Below, piece after piece: positions 53,500-61,216 of a DNA stretch of 64,000 bases. Source of the stretch: Nocardia vulneris (GTDB lineage Bacteria > Actinomycetota > Actinomycetes > Mycobacteriales > Mycobacteriaceae); the NCBI RefSeq assembly GCF_001613425.1, contig NZ_BDCI01000015.1:230727-294726 (forward strand). The letters run 5' to 3'. The position numbers were made by a program, and so were the translations under genes. Numbering within the stretch: the stretch's first letter is position 1; every line of letters begins with the position of its first letter. Under the pieces are notes generated by a model. That model was not told the DNA's origin and did not search any database. It was given only the letters and a program-made list of their open reading frames with translations.

Positions 53500-54003
53500 A
53501 TGAACGATCAGGCCACATTGCACCTGGAGTACATCTACGGTCCCCGCTGGGCCGACGTCGTCGCAATCGTCGAGCGGGCAGCCCAGCTGAGCGCCGAGGA
53601 ACGCGAACGGCTCAACGCGGCCGCGGGCCGGTCCATGGAATCGCACCTGAAAGGACTGCAGAACTCGGCAACGGGCGCAGGCGGTCTGGCCGGTCTGCTT
53701 TCCGGGCTCGGCCAGCAGCAGTCGGAGCAGCCACTGCAGATCACGGCGAAGGTGGCCAAGGAGTTCGGCCGCACCCGCAACACCCAGATCGCGACAGCGG
53801 TTGCGGGCCAGGCACTTTCGCCGGGCGTCGGGGCCGGTGACCTTGGCAGTCTGCTGCAGTCGCTCGGCTCGCTCGGCGCGGTGACCACGGTCGCGCAGGC
53901 GGTGACGGCCGCTGTGCTAGGTGATCTCGTCGGCCAAGGCCAGTTCACCCAGAACGTGTACGACGAGTTGCTGCGTCCGTGGCAAGAGAGCCTGCAGGAC
54001 TGA
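53500..54003 (+). CDS. Soluble cluster protein of unknown function
   Basis: A 167-residue protein from ATG 53500 with a purine-rich ribosome-binding site (GAAAGAAGGAAG). No signal peptide. It begins with an acidic helix (WADVVAIVERAAQLSAEERERLNAAAGR), then Gly-rich turns, and two helical repeats with the motif LGSLLQSLGSLGAVTTVAQAV. I do not recognise a family. It is 31 bp after the giant gene and 5 bp before the next, so it is firmly inside the operon and may be a cytoplasmic partner or chaperone for the hydrophobic protein. Confidence 0.8.
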   Translation: MNDQATLHLEYIYGPRWADVVAIVERAAQLSAEERERLNAAAGRSMESHLKGLQNSATGAGGLAGLLSGLGQQQSEQPLQITAKVAKEFGRTRNTQIATAVAGQALSPGVGAGDLGSLLQSLGSLGAVTTVAQAVTAAVLGDLVGQGQFTQNVYDELLRPWQESLQD

Positions 54004-54008
54004 GTGGC

Positions 54009-54293
54009 ATGAGCATCACCAGCCAGGGGCAGTTCCCGGTCAGTAGTGCCCCGTCGTTCGCCGAACTGGCCGATGTTCGTTCCGCCCCAGTGACTTTCGG
54101 CTACTACCAGCAGAATGTCGCGGAGGCGCGGGCGGCCGTCGCACACAATCGGGCCGAGCGTCGCGGTCCGATCGGGTGGTGGAATCGGCACCCGGTGCTG
54201 ACCGCCGGGTTGAGTTTCGGGGTGGCGCTGAATCTGGCGCTGCTGCCGATGGCACAGAACGCGATGCTGACCGTGCTCGGGAATGTTTTCTGA
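54009..54293 (+). CDS. Small single-pass membrane protein of the cluster
   Basis: A 94-residue protein from ATG 54009. About 65 polar residues, including a Tyr-rich FGYYQQNVAEAR segment, precede WWNRHPVLTAG and a single hydrophobic helix near residues 68-90. It probably sits with its N-terminus inside the cell. No family was recognised. The next gene begins 11 bp before its stop. Confidence 0.72.
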   Translation: MSITSQGQFPVSSAPSFAELADVRSAPVTFGYYQQNVAEARAAVAHNRAERRGPIGWWNRHPVLTAGLSFGVALNLALLPMAQNAMLTVLGNVF

Positions 54294-54864
54294 CTCGGCT
54301 GGACCGGCCAGGATCGCCGTCGCGGCGATCCTGGCCGGTGCCGCGCTGCTGACGGCATGTGCGAGCAACGATTCCGCGGCCGGTGCACCTCGCGCGGTGT
54401 CGCCCGGCAGTGACACCGTGGACTGTCAGAACGGTGCCCGTGCCACCTCGGGGCTGCAACCCGCGCTCCGGCAACTCGGTGACAACCTGACCGCGCTCGG
54501 TCCCGCCGCGCAACGCAACGATCGAACGGCGGTGCTGCAGAATCTCGCTGCCGCCAGAGACGCCGCGGACCAACTCGGCTTCGGATTGGGCACGGCCGCG
54601 GGTGCCATGAACGGGGCGGCACTGATCGGACCCGAATTCCGCGGCGCCGCCGATTCCGCTGTGCGGCTTCGTGACACGGTCGGCGGGCTGTACGACGCGG
54701 TGACCGCGGGGCGCGGCGAGGAGGATCGGTCGCCGCAACTGCAAGGCGCGATGCAGGCGTTCGACGCCGCGGTGCAGCGGCTCTCGCTCGCCTGCTCGGC
54801 CTACTTCGCCGCGGCGACCGTCGATCCCACCACTACGCCCCCGCCCACCGGGACGGGGCGCTAG
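54283..54864 (+). CDS. Lipoprotein of the cluster
   Basis: A 193-residue protein from ATG 54283, overlapping the preceding gene by 11 bp. The signal peptide ends in lipobox LLTAC with C26. The mature part has a conserved-looking cysteine pair (VDCQNG, LACSAY) and a helical core (LQPALRQLGDNLTALGPAAQRND; AMQAFDAAVQRLSLAC) ending in a Thr/Pro tail. The family is not recognised. It is anchored at the outer face of the plasma membrane, fitting an envelope-located complex. Confidence 0.78.
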   Translation: MFSDSAGPARIAVAAILAGAALLTACASNDSAAGAPRAVSPGSDTVDCQNGARATSGLQPALRQLGDNLTALGPAAQRNDRTAVLQNLAAARDAADQLGFGLGTAAGAMNGAALIGPEFRGAADSAVRLRDTVGGLYDAVTAGRGEEDRSPQLQGAMQAFDAAVQRLSLACSAYFAAATVDPTTTPPPTGTGR

Positions 54865-54917
54865 CCGCGACAAGGTGCCGCACCGGCCGATTCATCCACT
54901 GAGCGAAGGGATCCCAG

Positions 54918-55394
54918 ATGCTCGAATATCGTGGACGCCCCGGCGGGGACTCGCCGCCGGTGTTCCGGCCACGGCCCGTCCGGTCGGCGTCCGATCCCGC
55001 CTCGAACCTTCGGCTGCGCGGATATCCGGCCCCGCACGGCGCACCGGTCCGGCGCTCGGGACGGCGCACACCTCGGATGAACTGGTCGCTCCGGCTCGTT
55101 GTCGCACTCGCGGTCTGCTACGTGCTGATCTGGGCCGCGTGCGTGGCCCTCATCGCGGCCGGGTTGTCGGGTCACCTCGGCGTCGTTCCCTCGACGAGAT
55201 TCGAACTCGCACCTTCCCGGAATCTAGGTCCGGTGCCTCTACCGATTGGGCTACGAGGGATTGCTTCGGACAACGAAAAAGGGGTCACTCCTTGGCGATT
55301 GCCGCGGAGTGACCCCTTCGACGGGTCCGGGTGGACACGGTCAGGGGCGACTCCGCGTGCTCGTGCACCGGGTGGTGCCGGCGGCGGCCGATAG
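54918..55394 (+). CDS. Small membrane protein whose 3' end overlaps an antisense tRNA-like gene
   Basis: Up to 158 residues from ATG 54918 with ribosome-binding site AAGGGA. A proline/arginine-rich N-terminus is followed by one membrane helix (MNWSLRLVVALAVCYVLIW..., about residues 54-83). From residue about 88 the frame runs through the complement of a tRNA-like gene (STRFELAPSRNL is the usual translation of antisense tRNA) and of a terminator, ending at 55394. The original stop seems to be lost, so the last 65 residues are probably not native. Last gene of the cluster. Confidence 0.55.
   Translation: MLEYRGRPGGDSPPVFRPRPVRSASDPASNLRLRGYPAPHGAPVRRSGRRTPRMNWSLRLVVALAVCYVLIWAACVALIAAGLSGHLGVVPSTRFELAPSRNLGPVPLPIGLRGIASDNEKGVTPWRLPRSDPFDGSGWTRSGATPRARAPGGAGGGR
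55186..55260 (-). tRNA. Atypical tRNA-like gene (apparent anticodon UAG, C33)
   Basis: On the complement, TCCCTCG (55260-55254) pairs with CGAGGGA (55193-55187), with discriminator A at 55186. The D-arm is GCCCAATCGGTAGAGGC. The anticodon stem CCGGA/TCCGG encloses loop CCTAGAT, placing UAG at 34-36 with C rather than the near-universal U at 33. The variable region is short (about 6 nt) and the T-arm is GCGAG-TTCGAAT-CTCGT. UAG would read leucine CUA, but a leucine tRNA should have a long variable arm. It is either a non-canonical tRNA or a decayed one. CCA is not encoded. Confidence 0.65.
55279..55318 (-). terminator. Terminator of the leftward six-cysteine lipoprotein gene
   Basis: AAGGGGTCACTCC (55279-55291) and GGAGTGACCCCTT (55306-55318) make a perfect 13-bp stem with a 14-nt loop. 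On the complement it is followed by TTTTT. It therefore ends transcripts coming from the gene at 55543-56172. Only about 18 bp separate it from the tRNA-like gene, leaving little room for a separate tRNA promoter. Confidence 0.8.
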
Positions 55395-55542
55395 CGCGGC
55401 GAAGGCACGCGGCAGCCAGGTTGCGCTTAGCGACGGGCGTCGCTGCGGCATCCTGGTCACGATCGTTCGCCTTCCGGTCGGCTCACTGTGTCTTGTGTTG
55501 ACGCTAACATTCGGATTTCGTGTTGGGAACCGGTTTTCGTGG

Positions 55543-56172
55543 TCAGAAGGTGCGGTTGGACTCGCGAGAAATCTGGAACCCGGTACCGGCCGTGTCGTTC
55601 GTGCAGGTCACTCCGGCTTCGGTGGAGTCGCAGGTGAACGAGCCGACGGTAAGCATTGCACCATATGGAAGTACCCGGCCGCCGCCCCGGGTGCCGCCAT
55701 CGATGGGCTCGCCGACGAATACGCCCTGATTCAGGCACAGCGGCTCGGCCTTCGCCCCGACCGCCAGCGCGCCCGCGTACTTGTCCTTGGCCCAGCAGTC
55801 CCGGTATTGCGCCGGTGCCGGATTCGTCGGTCCTTGGCAGCCGGCCTGGGCGTTGTCCGAGATCGGCTGATCCAGGATCGCGCAGAGGAACGACCCGCTC
55901 GGCGTCTGGAAGTAGTACCCCGACTGCTGCCGATACTGTGCCGGGTCGACCTGGCCCGGCGCGGGCGGCCGGGTCGCGGTCGGCGGGGCCTCGGTGGTCG
56001 GTGCGGCGGACGGGGCCGCGGTCGAACTCGGTGCGGCCGAACTCGCCGCGGACTGCGGGGCGACCGTGCTGGACGGCGTGCCCGAACTCTTGTCGTCGTT
56101 TCCACACCCGGCCAGCAGCGCCAGCGCGATAGTGCAGGGCACCACTGCGATACGAGCTCCTCGGATTTGCAT
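55543..56172 (-). CDS. Six-cysteine exported lipoprotein, paralogue A
   Basis: A 209-residue protein from ATG 56172. Lipobox LLAGC with C23 is followed by a 60-residue Ser/Ala/Thr/Pro linker. The C-terminal domain carries six cysteines in the order FLCAILDQ, AGCQG, YRDCW, LCLNQG, FTCDS, VTCTND and ends GFQISRESNRTF. The same pattern occurs in the gene at 58218-58760, so the two are paralogues. Three disulfides are likely in the envelope. The function is unknown. Confidence 0.8.
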   Translation of the reverse strand: MQIRGARIAVVPCTIALALLAGCGNDDKSSGTPSSTVAPQSAASSAAPSSTAAPSAAPTTEAPPTATRPPAPGQVDPAQYRQQSGYYFQTPSGSFLCAILDQPISDNAQAGCQGPTNPAPAQYRDCWAKDKYAGALAVGAKAEPLCLNQGVFVGEPIDGGTRGGGRVLPYGAMLTVGSFTCDSTEAGVTCTNDTAGTGFQISRESNRTF

Positions 56173-56273
56173 GACGGCATTGTGGCCTGTGCCGCCGCGC
56201 ATGCCGCCGGGACGCGCCGTCGCCCGGTGCGCGCGATCACGCCTGGTCGTCGGCCCAGATCGGCTGCACCCGA

Positions 56274-57098
56274 TCAGTTCTTACGCGCCTGCAACGTGTA
56301 GCTCAGCGGCACGCGCTCTTGATGTTCGGTGAGCCGCCACTCGCCGCCGTCCCCGAGCGTCATCAGCCCGGGCAGCGCCTCCCACGGCACACTGCGATGC
56401 TCGACCAATCCGGTGATCGTCAGATCGGCGGCCAGCAGCGCGGTGACGATGTCGCCGAGGCCGTGGTTCCACTCGTGCGTGGTGATCTGCTCGAATTCCG
56501 CCGCGGTGTCGACGTAGGTGCCACCGTCGGAAAACACCATCGGCTCCGGTGTTTCGAAGTACGGGTAGCCGACAACCAGTCGGTCCGTGTGGTTTTCGTC
56601 CAACGACCACAGCACCGGATGGCCTTCGCGCAGGAACAGCCGTCCGCCGGGACGCAGCAGTCCCGCGACGGTTTCGGCCCAGCGAGCCACGCTCGGCAGC
56701 CAGCACAGTGCACCGATGCCGGTGTAGACCAGGTCGAATTGCGCTGCGCCCAGGGCAGTTACCGCGTCGTAAACGTTCGATTCGACGAAATCGACTCCGG
56801 CGCTCGTTGTTTCGCTGAGTGCGCGGGCCTCGGCGAGCGAGGCGGGGGAGAAGTCGAGTCCGGTCATCGTCGCGCCGAGCCGGGCCAGCGAGATCGTGTC
56901 GGTGCCGATATGGCATTGCAGATGCACGCCGCGGCAACCGGCGATGTCACCCAGCAGCGGCAGATCGAACCGCACCACGTCGCTGAGGAAACCGGGCTCG
57001 GTGCGGAATCGGTCCACCGCGTAGTCGCGCGAGGCGGCGTGCGCGGGCGCGCGTTCGTCCCAGTTCGCCTTGTTCAGCAGCAGGTAGTCGTCGGTCAC
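56274..57098 (-). CDS. SAM-dependent class I methyltransferase
   Basis: About 274 residues from GTG 57098. It opens YLLLNKANWDERAPAHA, as in YcgJ/UbiE-like small-molecule methyltransferases. Motif I is VHLQCHIGTDTISLARLGA with acidic D in GLDFSP, then DLVYTGIGALCWLP and LLRPGGRLFLREGHPVLW. The C-terminal domain resembles that of actinobacterial methyltransferases of unknown substrate. It lies between the paralogous six-cysteine genes. Confidence 0.85.
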   Translation of the reverse strand: MTDDYLLLNKANWDERAPAHAASRDYAVDRFRTEPGFLSDVVRFDLPLLGDIAGCRGVHLQCHIGTDTISLARLGATMTGLDFSPASLAEARALSETTSAGVDFVESNVYDAVTALGAAQFDLVYTGIGALCWLPSVARWAETVAGLLRPGGRLFLREGHPVLWSLDENHTDRLVVGYPYFETPEPMVFSDGGTYVDTAAEFEQITTHEWNHGLGDIVTALLAADLTITGLVEHRSVPWEALPGLMTLGDGGEWRLTEHQERVPLSYTLQARKN

Positions 57099-57231
57099 GG
57101 AGGTCACTCTGGCACGGGCGCGCGGTTGCCCGCATGTGAAATTATGGTCAGCAACCAACCCGCTAGCCTTCAAGAACGGACAAATCGGGCATTATGGATG
57201 TCATGACTCTCGCTGCCGATCGGCACACCGC

Positions 57232-58236
57232 ATGCAGGTAACCGCACTCGAGTGGGTGATCACCGTCGTGGTGATCCTCGCCCTGTTCGTCTTCGACTTC
57301 TATGCCCACGTGCGCACCCCGCACGAACCGACCTTCCGGGAATCCGGGTTCTGGTCCGCTGTCTACATCGGTCTGGCGCTCGCCTTCGGCGGCTATGTCG
57401 CCTGGCAGTGGGGCGGCACGTTCGCGGGGGAGTACTACGCGGGCTTCGTCACCGAGAAAGCGCTCTCGGTGGACAACCTGTTCGTCTTCCTGATCATCAT
57501 GTCCACCTTCGCGGTGCCGCGGATCTACCAGCAGAAGGCGCTGCTGATCGGCATCGTCATCGCGCTGGTGATGCGCGGCGCGTTCATCGCCGTCGGCGCG
57601 GCCGCGATCAGCGCCTTCAGCTGGGTCTTCTACCTGTTCGGCCTGTTCCTCATCTACACCGCGGTCAAGCTGATCCGCGAGAGCGGCCACGAGGTGGAAC
57701 ACGAGGAGAAGCGCGACAGCCGGATCGTCGCGCTGGCCAAGCGGATACTGCCGACCACCGACAGCTACGACGGCGACAAGCTGATCACCCGCGTCGACGG
57801 ACGTCGCGTGGTGACCCCGCTGCTGCTGGCGCTGCTGGCGATCGGCTTCGCCGACCTGCTGTTCGCCCTGGACTCGATCCCGGCGATCTACGGTCTGACG
57901 AGCGAGCCGTACCTGGTGTTCACCGCAAACGCGTTCGCGCTCATGGGTTTACGGCAGTTGTACTTCCTGATCGGTGGACTCCTCGATCGGCTGGTCTATC
58001 TGTCCTACGGTCTGTCGGCGATCCTGGCGTTCATCGGTGTGAAGCTGGTGCTGCACGCGCTGCACGAGAACACGCTCCCGTTCGTCAACGGCGGCGAGCG
58101 CGTCAGCGTGCCGGAGATCTCGACGGGAATCTCGCTGAGCGTCATCCTCGGCATCCTGGTCGTCGCGACGGTCGCCAGCCTGCTGCGCACGCGCGGCGCC
58201 GCGCGCGAGGCGGACGCTCAGAACACCCGGTTGTAA
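57232..58236 (+). CDS. TerC-family integral membrane protein
   Basis: A 334-residue protein from ATG 57232. About eight or nine membrane segments carry the TerC signatures: SVDNLFVFLIIM with the conserved DN pair, then GFADLLFALDSIPAI with the second acidic site, and PYLVFTANAFALMGLRQLYFL. TerC/Alx proteins act in tellurite resistance and manganese export. The two acidic sites are the metal-transport residues. The last 19 bp overlap the convergent six-cysteine gene. Confidence 0.93.
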   Translation: MQVTALEWVITVVVILALFVFDFYAHVRTPHEPTFRESGFWSAVYIGLALAFGGYVAWQWGGTFAGEYYAGFVTEKALSVDNLFVFLIIMSTFAVPRIYQQKALLIGIVIALVMRGAFIAVGAAAISAFSWVFYLFGLFLIYTAVKLIRESGHEVEHEEKRDSRIVALAKRILPTTDSYDGDKLITRVDGRRVVTPLLLALLAIGFADLLFALDSIPAIYGLTSEPYLVFTANAFALMGLRQLYFLIGGLLDRLVYLSYGLSAILAFIGVKLVLHALHENTLPFVNGGERVSVPEISTGISLSVILGILVVATVASLLRTRGAAREADAQNTRL

Positions 58237-58760
58237 TCCGGCGCGATCTCGAACCCGTGCCCGTCCTCGTCGTTGCGGCAGGTGACGCTGTCCGACTCGG
58301 CCTTACAGGTGAACCCGTGCGCGGTGAGGCTGGAACCGGCGGGCAGCACCGGCCCGGCGCCGGAATCGTCCGGCGCGGTCTGCGGGCCGGTGTAGAACCC
58401 CTGGTTCACACAGAGGTATCCGGCCTCGTCGCCCACTGCCACGGCAGCGGCCGCCGGGTCGGTGCTCCAGCAGTACCGCACCTGCGGCGGCGCGGGTTCG
58501 GTCGCGCCCTGGCAGCCCGCGGTGTGCCGCTGCCTGCCGACCGCTTGGTCGAGGATGCCGCAGGTGATCAGCCGGTCGCCGGTCTGGAAGTAATAGCCGT
58601 CCGCGTTCCGGTAGGCGACCGGGTCGGCGACACCGGGCCGGGTCAGTGGGCGGGCCGACGAGGAGGTTGCTGGGTCCGATTTGTCCGGTGGGCCCAGGTA
58701 TGCGTACAACAGCCCGGCGGTGGCAGCCGTCGACGCGAAAACCGCTACGTATGTGCGCAT
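58218..58760 (-). CDS. Six-cysteine exported protein, paralogue B
   Basis: A 180-residue protein from ATG 58760. A single hydrophobic N-terminal segment (about residues 4-21) lacks a lipobox cysteine, so it is a signal peptide or anchor. The mature domain repeats the paralogue A pattern: ITCGILDQ, AGCQG, YCWS, LCVNQG, FTCKAE, VTCRND, ending GFEIAPDYNRVF. It overlaps the 3' end of the convergent TerC gene by 19 bp. Function unknown. Confidence 0.8.
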   Translation of the reverse strand: MRTYVAVFASTAATAGLLYAYLGPPDKSDPATSSSARPLTRPGVADPVAYRNADGYYFQTGDRLITCGILDQAVGRQRHTAGCQGATEPAPPQVRYCWSTDPAAAAVAVGDEAGYLCVNQGFYTGPQTAPDDSGAGPVLPAGSSLTAHGFTCKAESDSVTCRNDEDGHGFEIAPDYNRVF

Positions 58761-58896
58761 GGCGCGAGTCTGCCGTGTCAGAGACGCCGGAGCTCTGTAG
58801 CACGCCCGGTGTGTCGCCGCAAGTTAGCTGATCACGGGTAAAATCGCGGCGCTCACCGGAACTCCCGCCCGTCGTGGCGCGGGCGGGAGCCGGGGT

Positions 58897-59181
58897 TCAG
58901 GAGGCGAACGCGCCGAGCACCGGCAGCCATTCGACCACGCGCACGTCGTCGATCAGCTGCTCGCGTGCGAACGGGTCCACCGCGAGCAGCGCGTGCAGCG
59001 CGTCCGCGTCGGCGGCCTGGAACAACAGCAGCGCGCCCGACCCGTCGGGGTACGGCCCGCTGCTCAGCAGGGCGCCCGCCGCGAGCTGGTCGGCAAGCCA
59101 GCCTCGGTGCTCGGGACGGTGGGTGTCCCGGCCCGGGACCGTGGCCGCGGAATAGGTGTAGTGCACGGCGAAGATCGGCAC
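58897..59181 (-). CDS. YciI-family protein
   Basis: A 94-residue protein from GTG 59181 with AGGAAG 5 bases upstream. It has the compact YciI ferredoxin-like fold: FAVHYTYS, RGWLADQLAAGALLSSGPYPDGSGALLLFQ, and DPFAREQLIDDVRVVEW, including the conserved His and Asp of the putative active site. Related proteins act as dehydrochlorinases or carry DGPF/YCII domains; the function here is unknown. It follows argA on the same strand after 23 bp. Confidence 0.88.
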   Translation of the reverse strand: MPIFAVHYTYSAATVPGRDTHRPEHRGWLADQLAAGALLSSGPYPDGSGALLLFQAADADALHALLAVDPFAREQLIDDVRVVEWLPVLGAFAS

Positions 59182-59204
59182 GGTCGCTTCCTAAGGGTCG
59201 AGAG

Positions 59205-59771
59205 TCAGAGAGTGAGCAGCATCCGAGTATTGCCGAGGGTGTTCGGCTTCACGTAGCTCAGGTCCAGGAACTCGGCCACACCGGTGTCGTAGGACCGGCA
59301 CATCTCCGCGTACACCTCGGCCGTCACCGGCGTTCCGTCGATCTCGACGAAACCGTGCCGGGCGAAGAAGTCCACCTCGAAGGTCAGCACGAACACCCGC
59401 CGCAACTCCAGCTCGCGGGCCACCGCGACCAGCTGCTCCACCACGAGTCTGCCGACGCCGCTGCCCTTGACATCCGGATGCACCGCGACCGTGCGCACCT
59501 CGCCCAGGTCGGCCCACAGCACGTGCAGCGCCCCACAGCCCACGACTCGGCCGTCCAGCACGGCCACCCAGAACTCCTGCACCGCCTCGTAGAGCGTGAC
59601 CAGGTTCTTTTCCAGCAGTATCCGGCCGGCGTAGACATCGACGAGGCGTTTGATCTCGGGTACATCGGAGGTTCGCGCGCGTCGGACAACCAGGTTGGAG
59701 CTCTGCGTGCGCACTGGCACGCCCGGATGTGCGTCGCTGGTCGAACCACCTAGTGGTCCCCGAGAGTTCAT
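59205..59771 (-). CDS. argA: Amino-acid N-acetyltransferase (GNAT; ArgA/Rv2747-like)
   Basis: A 188-residue protein from ATG 59771. The GNAT core runs VVRRARTSDVPEIKRLVDVYAGRILLEKNLVTLYE, ALHVLWADLGEVRTVAVHPDVKGSGVGRLVVEQLV with the acetyl-CoA loop KGSGVG, and RVFVLTFEVDFFARHGFVEI. This matches the single-domain N-acetylglutamate synthase of mycobacteria (Rv2747), which starts arginine biosynthesis and lies next to pgsA there. It is divergent from pgsA. Confidence 0.9.
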   Translation of the reverse strand: MNSRGPLGGSTSDAHPGVPVRTQSSNLVVRRARTSDVPEIKRLVDVYAGRILLEKNLVTLYEAVQEFWVAVLDGRVVGCGALHVLWADLGEVRTVAVHPDVKGSGVGRLVVEQLVAVARELELRRVFVLTFEVDFFARHGFVEIDGTPVTAEVYAEMCRSYDTGVAEFLDLSYVKPNTLGNTRMLLTL

Positions 59772-59905
59772 GGGGTGCACAGTAGTCGGGCCGGTTACCG
59801 ATAGGCTGATCGTGTGCCACACATCCAGTCGTCCCGTCCACCGCATCGCGGCGGGCAGTGGGTTCGGCATGACGCGCGTCGCGCGCCGGTGAGCGGGGTG
59901 CGGAC

Positions 59906-60565
59906 GTGAGTGCGCAACCGGAGGAAATCGACCGGCGCTGGGCGGCGCCGAGCCAGATCCGTTCCGGCTTCGTGCCCGCGCAGGCCGAGCCCGTGGTCCC
60001 GCTGATGAACATCGCGAACATCCTGACCATGCTGCGGATCGCGCTGGTGCCCCTGTTCGTGGTCGCGCTGTTCGTCGACGGCGGGCACCAGACCGGCTGG
60101 CGGATCACCGCGGCCGCGCTGTTCGGTATCGCGGCGATCACCGATCGCTTCGACGGGCAACTCGCGCGCAAATACGGTTTGGTCACCGATTTCGGCAAGC
60201 TGGCCGACCCGATCGCGGACAAGGCGCTGATCGGTTCGGCGGTGATCGGGTTGTCGGTGCTGGGCGATCTGGCCTGGTGGATCACCCTGGTCATCTGCGG
60301 CCGCGAGATCGGCGTGACGCTGCTCCGGTTGATCGTGGTGCGGCGCGGGGTGATTCCGGCCGGTCGCGGCGGCAAGCTGAAAACTCTGGTGCAATCGATC
60401 GCGATCGCCTTCCTGCTGCTTCCGTTCACCGGGTGGCTGGCCGGCCTGGGCATGGCACTGATGTATGTGGCCGTCGCGTTGACGGTGCTCACCGGACTCG
60501 ATTACGTCGGACAGGCGGCACGCGTGTGGTTCGCGGGCGGGCCCGGTCGAGCGCGCGGCGCATGA
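59906..60565 (+). CDS. pgsA: CDP-diacylglycerol-glycerol-3-phosphate 3-phosphatidyltransferase
   Basis: A 219-residue protein from GTG 59906. The CDP-alcohol phosphotransferase motif is intact: D80-x2-D83-G-x2-A-R-x8-G97-x3-D101-x3-D105, within TDRFDGQLARKYG...DFGKLADPIAD. About five membrane helices follow or flank. It makes phosphatidylglycerol phosphate, precursor of phosphatidylglycerol and cardiolipin. The stop overlaps the next gene's ATG (ATGA). Confidence 0.94.
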   Translation: MSAQPEEIDRRWAAPSQIRSGFVPAQAEPVVPLMNIANILTMLRIALVPLFVVALFVDGGHQTGWRITAAALFGIAAITDRFDGQLARKYGLVTDFGKLADPIADKALIGSAVIGLSVLGDLAWWITLVICGREIGVTLLRLIVVRRGVIPAGRGGKLKTLVQSIAIAFLLLPFTGWLAGLGMALMYVAVALTVLTGLDYVGQAARVWFAGGPGRARGA

Positions 60566-61101
60566 ACGCCCCCGCGGCCGATCCGTTGATCGCCGGCGCG
60601 CCGGCCGTCGACCTCGTGCGCACGTTGACCGCGGCGGGCCAGACCGTGGCCACCGCCGAATCGCTGACCGCGGGCCTGGTGGCGGCGACCATCGCCGGCG
60701 TGCCCGGCGCCAGCGCGGTGCTGCGCGGCGGCCTGGTGGTGTACGCCACAGATCTCAAACACAGCCTGGGCGGCGTCAGCGACGAAGTACTGGAGACGGA
60801 GGGTCCGGTCGCCGCGAGCACCGCCGAGCAGTTGGCGGTCGGCGCTCGCACGCGCTGTGGCGCGGACTGGGGTGTCGCGCTGACCGGCGTCGCCGGACCC
60901 GACCCGCAGGACGGGCACGCGGTCGGCACGGTGTTCCTGGGCCTGGCCGGGCCGGGGCACACCGAGGTGATGCGGTGGAAGCTGCGCGGCGAGCGGTGGA
61001 CGATCAGGCTCGAGGCGACCCACATCGCCTTACGTGAACTCCTGCGCTGCGTACAGCGCCCGGACCGCGGTCCGGGCGGGCAAGATGGGTTGGGTGAGTG
61101 A
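60562..61101 (+). CDS. CinA-family nicotinamide-nucleotide amidohydrolase (PncC-like)
   Basis: A 179-residue protein from ATG 60562, coupled to pgsA. It consists only of the C-terminal CinA domain: TVATAESLTAGLVAATIAGVPGASAVLRGGLVVYA, then EGPVAAST and ALTGVAGPDPQDGHAVGTVFLGL. This domain deamidates NMN to nicotinate mononucleotide in pyridine salvage. The N-terminal MoaB-like domain of full CinA is absent, as in the mycobacterial gene beside pgsA. Confidence 0.9.
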   Translation: MNAPAADPLIAGAPAVDLVRTLTAAGQTVATAESLTAGLVAATIAGVPGASAVLRGGLVVYATDLKHSLGGVSDEVLETEGPVAASTAEQLAVGARTRCGADWGVALTGVAGPDPQDGHAVGTVFLGLAGPGHTEVMRWKLRGERWTIRLEATHIALRELLRCVQRPDRGPGGQDGLGE

Positions 61102-61113
61102 TTTGCGCCGGGC

Positions 61114-61142
61114 GGGAACCAACCGGGACCGGTCCGACGTTG
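61114..61142 (+). promoter_or_regulatory. Possible ECF sigma (SigE-type) promoter of clgR
   Basis: GGGAACC (61114-61120) and CGTT (61138-61141), with 18 bp between GGAAC and CGTT, resemble a SigE-class promoter. They lie about 75 bp before the clgR start. In M. tuberculosis the clgR-pspA operon is SigE-dependent. The spacing is one base longer than usual. Confidence 0.5.
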
Positions 61143-61216
61143 TGCGAGAAAGAACGGCGTGCGTGGCACTCGTGAGTACCGCGCAGGTCCCCTGACAGGG
61201 AGCGAAGGAGAACGAG

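Noticed and set aside
49550..53566. A 1338-codon open frame on the reverse strand and a 913-codon frame in another forward phase, both over the giant hydrophobic gene
   Set aside because: They are composed of Ser/Ala/Thr/Pro or Arg/Gly shadows of high-GC codons, have no ribosome-binding site or domain, and the forward frame 48738-53468 has the signal peptide, codon bias and operon spacing.
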